The notes under the pieces were generated by a model. The model did not search any database and had not been told where the DNA came from. It worked only from the letters and a program-made list of their open reading frames with translations. The position numbers were made by a program, and so were the translations under genes. This document shows, piece by piece, positions 15,627 to 18,864 of a stretch of DNA of 18,864 nt. Each line of letters opens with the position of its first letter. Position 1 is the stretch's first letter. The DNA comes from WGMK01 sp044359155 (GTDB lineage: Bacteria; Hydrogenedentota; Hydrogenedentia; Hydrogenedentales; JAEUWI01): assembly GCA_044359155.1 (NCBI GenBank), contig JBIKMR010000059.1, positions 1 to 18,864 on the forward strand, in the 5' to 3' direction.

Positions 15627-15663
15627 CCGCGTCCCGGTTGGGCTGGGACACGGAGGATTTTTT
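15622..15663 (+). terminator. intrinsic terminator overlapping the next gene's Shine-Dalgarno
   Basis: Arms 15622-15635 (atcctccgcgtccc) and 15645-15658 (gggacacggaggat) pair at 13 of 14 positions around a 9-nt loop and run straight into six T (15658-15663). This is the shape of a Rho-independent terminator and lies 16 nt after the last AHSA1 stop. The right arm contains GGAGG (15652-15656), the ideal Shine-Dalgarno for ATG 15665. Confidence 0.75.
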
Positions 15664-15664
15664 C

Positions 15665-17035
15665 ATGAAGGATTCCACACTGAGCCGCAGGGCCTTCCTT
15701 GCCGCCACCACCACATCCACCCTGCTGGCAGGCATGGCCACGCGAGTGAACGCTGCCGAGGTGGTGCCGGGGAAGGTGTCCCCCAATGAGCGCCTGAACG
15801 TTGCCGGTGTAGGCGTGGGCGGCATGGGCAAGGGAAACCTGGACGCCTGCACCACGGAGAACATCGTGGCGCTGTGCGACGTGGACGACGACTACGCCGC
15901 GAAGACCTATGCCGCATTCCCCAACGCCAAGACCTTTCGGGATTACCGAAAGATGTTCGACACGATGGCGAAGGATATCGACGCGGTAATCGTGGCCACG
16001 CCCGACCACACGCACGCGCCTATATCCATCGCCGCCATGCGGGCGGGCAAGCATGTGTATTGCCAAAAGCCGCTGGCCCACAGCGTGGCCGAAGTGCGTG
16101 CCATGATGGCCGCCGCCAAGGAGTCCGGTGTGCAAACGCAGATGGGCAACCAAGGGCATTCCAGCGAACAGATTCGCGAGCTTTGCGAATGGGTGGATTC
16201 CGGCGTGATTGGCGACATCCGGGAAGTACACGCTTGGAGCGATCGCCCGGTGGGGGGAGACCCGTGGTCCAACTTCCCGGTGGTGGCGCGCCCTACGGAT
16301 ACGCCGCCCGTGCCCGACACGCTGGATTGGGACCTGTGGCTGGGGCCTGCGCCGCAGCGCCCGTATCACCCCGCCTACCTGCCGCTCACGTGGCGTGGCT
16401 GGTGGGATTTCGGCACAGGCGCGCTGGGCGACATGGGCTGCCATATTCTCGACCCTGCTTTCTGGGCGCTGAAACTGGGTGCGCCCACCAGTGTCGAGGC
16501 CACCACCACGCACTGGGAGAAGGACATCAGCGCAGAGACCTACCCGCGTGCCTCGATTGTGCGCTACCAGTTCCCCGCGCGCGGGGCCATGGTCCCGCTT
16601 AGTTTGACCTGGTACGACGGTCGCTTGCTGCCTCCCATCCCCCGCGACTTCGCGCCACGCCAGCGATTCGAGGGTAACGGCGCGCTGCTGGTGGGGGACA
16701 AGGGTTCGCTTATCCACGGCTCGCACGGGGCGGGCATGTTACGCGTGTTGCCAAGGGGACTGGGCAAGAGTTTGGAGAAGCCCGCGCAAACGCTGCCCCG
16801 CGTGAAGGACAACGCCCACGAGCAGGACTGGATTCGCGCCTGCAAGGACGGCAACCCGGCCAGTTCCCACTTTGAGTACGGCGGCGCACTGACCGAGATG
16901 GTGTTGTTGGGCGTGCTGGCCATGCGCGTGAAAGACACGAAGCTGATGTGGGACGGCGCGGCCATGCAGTTCACCAACAACGACGAGGCCAACGCCTTGC
17001 TTAACCCGCCCCGCCGCGAAGGCTGGGAGTTGTAG
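15665..17035 (+). CDS. Tat-exported Gfo/Idh/MocA-family oxidoreductase
   Basis: A 456-residue NAD(P)-dependent sugar/polyol dehydrogenase-type protein. Twin-arginine signal: 'LSRRAFLAATTTSTLLAGMA' (6-25), cleavage likely near 'VNAAE'. The Rossmann part holds 'VAGVGVGGMGKGNL' (46-59), 'ALCDVDDDYAAKTY' (69-82) and 'VATPDHTHAPISIAAMRAGK' (110-129). 'VYCQKPLAHS' (131-140) replaces the classical EKP lysine motif while keeping the Lys. 'GTGALGDMGCHILDPAFWAL' (250-269) carries the catalytic-site His260. Tat export implies the protein folds and binds its cofactor in the cytoplasm first. Such Tat-exported members are abundant in PVC bacteria; substrate unknown. ATG 15665 has GGAGG 8 nt upstream, inside a terminator-like hairpin. 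Confidence 0.92.
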   Translation: MKDSTLSRRAFLAATTTSTLLAGMATRVNAAEVVPGKVSPNERLNVAGVGVGGMGKGNLDACTTENIVALCDVDDDYAAKTYAAFPNAKTFRDYRKMFDTMAKDIDAVIVATPDHTHAPISIAAMRAGKHVYCQKPLAHSVAEVRAMMAAAKESGVQTQMGNQGHSSEQIRELCEWVDSGVIGDIREVHAWSDRPVGGDPWSNFPVVARPTDTPPVPDTLDWDLWLGPAPQRPYHPAYLPLTWRGWWDFGTGALGDMGCHILDPAFWALKLGAPTSVEATTTHWEKDISAETYPRASIVRYQFPARGAMVPLSLTWYDGRLLPPIPRDFAPRQRFEGNGALLVGDKGSLIHGSHGAGMLRVLPRGLGKSLEKPAQTLPRVKDNAHEQDWIRACKDGNPASSHFEYGGALTEMVLLGVLAMRVKDTKLMWDGAAMQFTNNDEANALLNPPRREGWEL

Positions 17036-17171
17036 CCCATCGTACGCGTTTGGGAATACACCCTAGTGCGCATTGTTTGGTGCTAGCATGATCCTTGTTC
17101 TCTGTGCCGTTTCGGTGAGAAGCATGGGAAGTGTACTTCAGCGATCTACGGGACAGGGTAAGGGCAGGGTT

Positions 17172-18425
17172 ATGCAAGCGCAGTCGGCAGTTTTGCCTGC
17201 ACGAGAAATTCAGGAGGATGGCTCGCGGACGGTTTACACCGTGCTCGCAGCGGTGAGCTTTTGTCATTTGCTGAATGACCTCATCCAGTCGCTGATTCCG
17301 GCGATCTATCCGATTCTCAAAGAATCGTATCACCTCAGCTTTACGCAGATTGGATTGATCACGCTCACCTTCCAGACATCGGCTTCGCTCTTGCAGCCTG
17401 CGGTGGGAATCTATACGGACCGCCGACCGATGCCCTATTCGTTGGTCTTCGGCATGTTCTTCACGCTGGCCGGGCTGGTGCTGCTTTCGGTGGCGGCTTC
17501 CTACCCGATGCTGCTGGTTGCCTCGGCGCTGGTTGGCATGGGCTCTGCGGTGTTTCACCCCGAGTCGTCACGCGTGGCACGCATGGCGGCGGGCAAGCAG
17601 CGCGGCTTGGCGCAGTCACTCTTTCAATTGGGCGGCAACGCGGGCTCCTCGGTCGGTCCCTTGCTTGCGGCGTTCATCGTGCTCCGGCGCGGGCAGGGCA
17701 GCATCGCGTGGTTCTCGATAGTCACGCTCTTGGCGATACTCATCCTCACATACGTTGGGCAATGGTACGCGCGCAATGCGGCGAGCATTGCGAAGAAGGA
17801 CGAGCACGAGCGTGCCTCGCGCACGCCCGTGTCGAGTCGCATCATCGTGATCTCGCTTACCATCCTCGTGGCGTTGATGTTCTCTAAGTTCATCTACACC
17901 GTGAGCCTGAGCAGCTACTACACCTTCTACCTGATGGAGACCTTTGGGGTTTCCGTGAAGAGCGCGCAGTTGCACCTGTTCGCGTACCTCGGCGCAGTGG
18001 CGGCGGGCACCATCATCGGCGGCCCCATTGGCGATCGGCTCGGGCGGAAGGTGGTCATCTGGTGGTCCATCGTCGGCGTGCTGCCCTTCTCTTTGGCGCT
18101 GCCCTTTGCGGACCTGTTCTGGACCGGCGTGCTCAGCGTGATAATCGGGTTGATACTGGCCTCGGCCTTCCCGGCCATGTTGGTGTACGCGCAAGAACTT
18201 GTGCCCGGAAACGTGGGCATGGTGTCGGGGTTGTTCTTCGGGTTGGCCTTCGGCATGGCAGGCATCGCGGCTGCCGCGCTCGGCGTGTTGGCAGACGTGA
18301 CGAGTATTGGCTTCGTCTACCAGGTCTGCGCGTTCATGCCCTTGATTGGCCTGCTCGCGGCATTCCTGCCCAACGTGGAACAGCAACCCGCGCCACAACT
18401 GGAAGCCTGCGCCGAAGAAGCTTGA
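17172..18425 (+). CDS. fsr: MFS transporter, fosmidomycin-resistance (Fsr) type
   Basis: A 417-residue, 12-helix major facilitator. 'HLLNDLIQSLIPAIYPILKE' (32-51) is the Fsr-family first helix with its His-Asn-Asp, followed by 'LTFQTSASLLQPAVGIYTDR' (65-84). The cytoplasmic loop-8-like 'GPIGDRLGRKVV' is the second-half MFS signature A. Fsr in E. coli exports fosmidomycin; many homologues have unknown cargo. The frame is open from 17073, with possible ATGs at 17073, 17124 and 17172. I prefer 17172 because it has AAGGG about 7 nt upstream and gives a family-typical length; 17124 cannot be excluded. The 136 nt between the oxidoreductase stop and 17172 holds no clear promoter or RNA that I can see. 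A strong hairpin follows the stop. Confidence 0.85.
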   Translation: MQAQSAVLPAREIQEDGSRTVYTVLAAVSFCHLLNDLIQSLIPAIYPILKESYHLSFTQIGLITLTFQTSASLLQPAVGIYTDRRPMPYSLVFGMFFTLAGLVLLSVAASYPMLLVASALVGMGSAVFHPESSRVARMAAGKQRGLAQSLFQLGGNAGSSVGPLLAAFIVLRRGQGSIAWFSIVTLLAILILTYVGQWYARNAASIAKKDEHERASRTPVSSRIIVISLTILVALMFSKFIYTVSLSSYYTFYLMETFGVSVKSAQLHLFAYLGAVAAGTIIGGPIGDRLGRKVVIWWSIVGVLPFSLALPFADLFWTGVLSVIIGLILASAFPAMLVYAQELVPGNVGMVSGLFFGLAFGMAGIAAAALGVLADVTSIGFVYQVCAFMPLIGLLAAFLPNVEQQPAPQLEACAEEA

Positions 18426-18432
18426 AACTGAA

Positions 18433-18466
18433 AACTCCCCCACAAGCCAAGGCTTGCGGGGGAGTT
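18433..18466. terminator. bidirectional intrinsic terminator between convergent genes
   Basis: Arms 18433-18448 and 18451-18466 pair at 15 of 16 positions (one A/C mismatch) with a very tight turn. The stem is rich in C and G. On the plus strand a weak T tract follows (ttcttactttc); on the minus strand the tail reads gttttcagtttc. It sits 8 nt after the MFS stop and 38 nt after the minus-strand gene's stop, so it can serve both. Confidence 0.8.
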
Positions 18467-18503
18467 CTTACTTTCAACTAAATCCAATCGCCGGGCGTAT
18501 GCC

Positions 18504-18864
18504 TTACTTCAATGCATCCAGACAGAAGTTGTCTTCGCTTGAAGGTAGGGCAAGGCAAAATCGATATTCGCCCACGTTGTAAATCTGTATCAGGCGCAGC
18601 AACTCGCTGAGGGATATGGCGCCATCGCCCCCCGCAGGCACGTAGTCGCTGGCGTGCGCGCGGCAATCCAAATCGCGACCCGCAAAGTTGAAGGTTCCGG
18701 GGAGGTAGCCATCTTCCGTTGCGCCGGGATTCAAAGCGCAGGCATAGCCGCCCGCGTTGAACATCTGGATGACCCGCAACAGCTCGTCCAGCGTCACGTT
18801 ACTGGTGCCGTCCGTGTCGGACGAATGGATGTCCCCGTCACCGGAAGCCGCAAGCAACTCGCTC
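18504..18864 (-). CDS. C-terminus of a secreted protein with dockerin-like 'LSELLRLIQ' repeats, 5' end off the window
   Basis: The minus-strand frame is open to the window edge, so this is the last 119 residues of a longer protein; an in-frame TTG at 18857 need not be a start. It contains two similar units: 'NVTLDELLRVIQMFNAGGYAC' minus its last residue at the edge-proximal side, and 'AISLSELLRLIQIYNVGEYR' near the C-terminus. Each is preceded by an Asp/Gly-rich loop ('DTDGTSN', 'GGDGA') resembling calcium loops of dockerin or EF-hand units. Between them are 'EDGYLPG' and 'CRAHASDY'. I recall this repeat as a frequent C-terminal module in Hydrogenedentes extracellular proteins; its role (anchoring, sorting or assembly) is not established. 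Stop TAA at 18504. Confidence 0.8.
   Translation of the reverse strand, partial: SELLAASGDGDIHSSDTDGTSNVTLDELLRVIQMFNAGGYACALNPGATEDGYLPGTFNFAGRDLDCRAHASDYVPAGGDGAISLSELLRLIQIYNVGEYRFCLALPSSEDNFCLDALK

Overview
The window is GC-rich, gene-dense bacterial chromosome. Its best lineage clue is the partial protein at the right edge. It carries two copies of a C-terminal repeat built around 'LSELLRLIQIYN' and 'LDELLRVIQMFN', with cysteines and the phrase 'EDGYLPG'. From memory I associate this repeat with secreted proteins of Candidatus Hydrogenedentes (Hydrogenedentota). A Tat-exported Gfo/Idh/MocA oxidoreductase, a DUF4838 protein, ArsR/AHSA1/DoxX cassettes and a PVC-like palindromic repeat fit the same broad neighbourhood. 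The placement is an inference from gene content, not a phylogeny. No rRNA, tRNA, CRISPR array, phage or transposase gene was seen.

Layout, left to right. (1) 1-7024, minus strand: a likely five-gene operon read right to left. It encodes a large unrecognised protein with glycoside-hydrolase flavour, a monoacylglycerol-lipase-like hydrolase, a polyprenyl-phosphate glycosylphosphotransferase, a Wzx-type flippase, and a GT4 glycosyltransferase cut by the window edge. The last three form the start of a surface polysaccharide pathway: prime the lipid carrier, extend the sugar chain, flip it across the membrane. (2) 7126-7433, plus: a solitary HicB-like antitoxin with a good sigma70-type promoter and no HicA beside it. 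(3) 7509-7722: a near-perfect palindrome of about 200 bp, probably a dispersed repeat. (4) 7821-9770, plus: a Uup-type ABC-F ATPase. (5) 9784-12555, minus: a DUF4838 protein with a Tat-like signal, followed by a membrane-anchored endonuclease/exonuclease/phosphatase-fold protein that lacks the usual last catalytic histidine.

(6) 12668-15663, plus: a compact, apparently self-regulated operon. It holds an ArsR-type repressor, an AHSA1/SRPBCC protein, a DoxX-like membrane protein, a membrane-anchored SRPBCC protein and two further AHSA1 proteins. Four different START/SRPBCC ligand-binding folds with one membrane protein under one repressor suggest a small-molecule response or modification module of unknown substrate. 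The last AHSA1 gene has no ATG, GTG or TTG at its expected start; an ATC sits there, correctly spaced from an AGGA Shine-Dalgarno. (7) 15602-17035, plus: a Tat-exported Gfo/Idh/MocA oxidoreductase. Its Shine-Dalgarno is inside the hairpin that appears to terminate the preceding operon, and its putative -10 overlaps the hairpin's left arm. (8) 17172-18425, plus: an Fsr-type MFS exporter, ending in a bidirectional terminator shared with the convergent partial secreted protein at 18504-18864.

The strongest candidates for something new are the multi-SRPBCC cassette, the nested terminator/promoter/Shine-Dalgarno before the oxidoreductase, and the unclassified 752-residue protein at the head of the polysaccharide operon.
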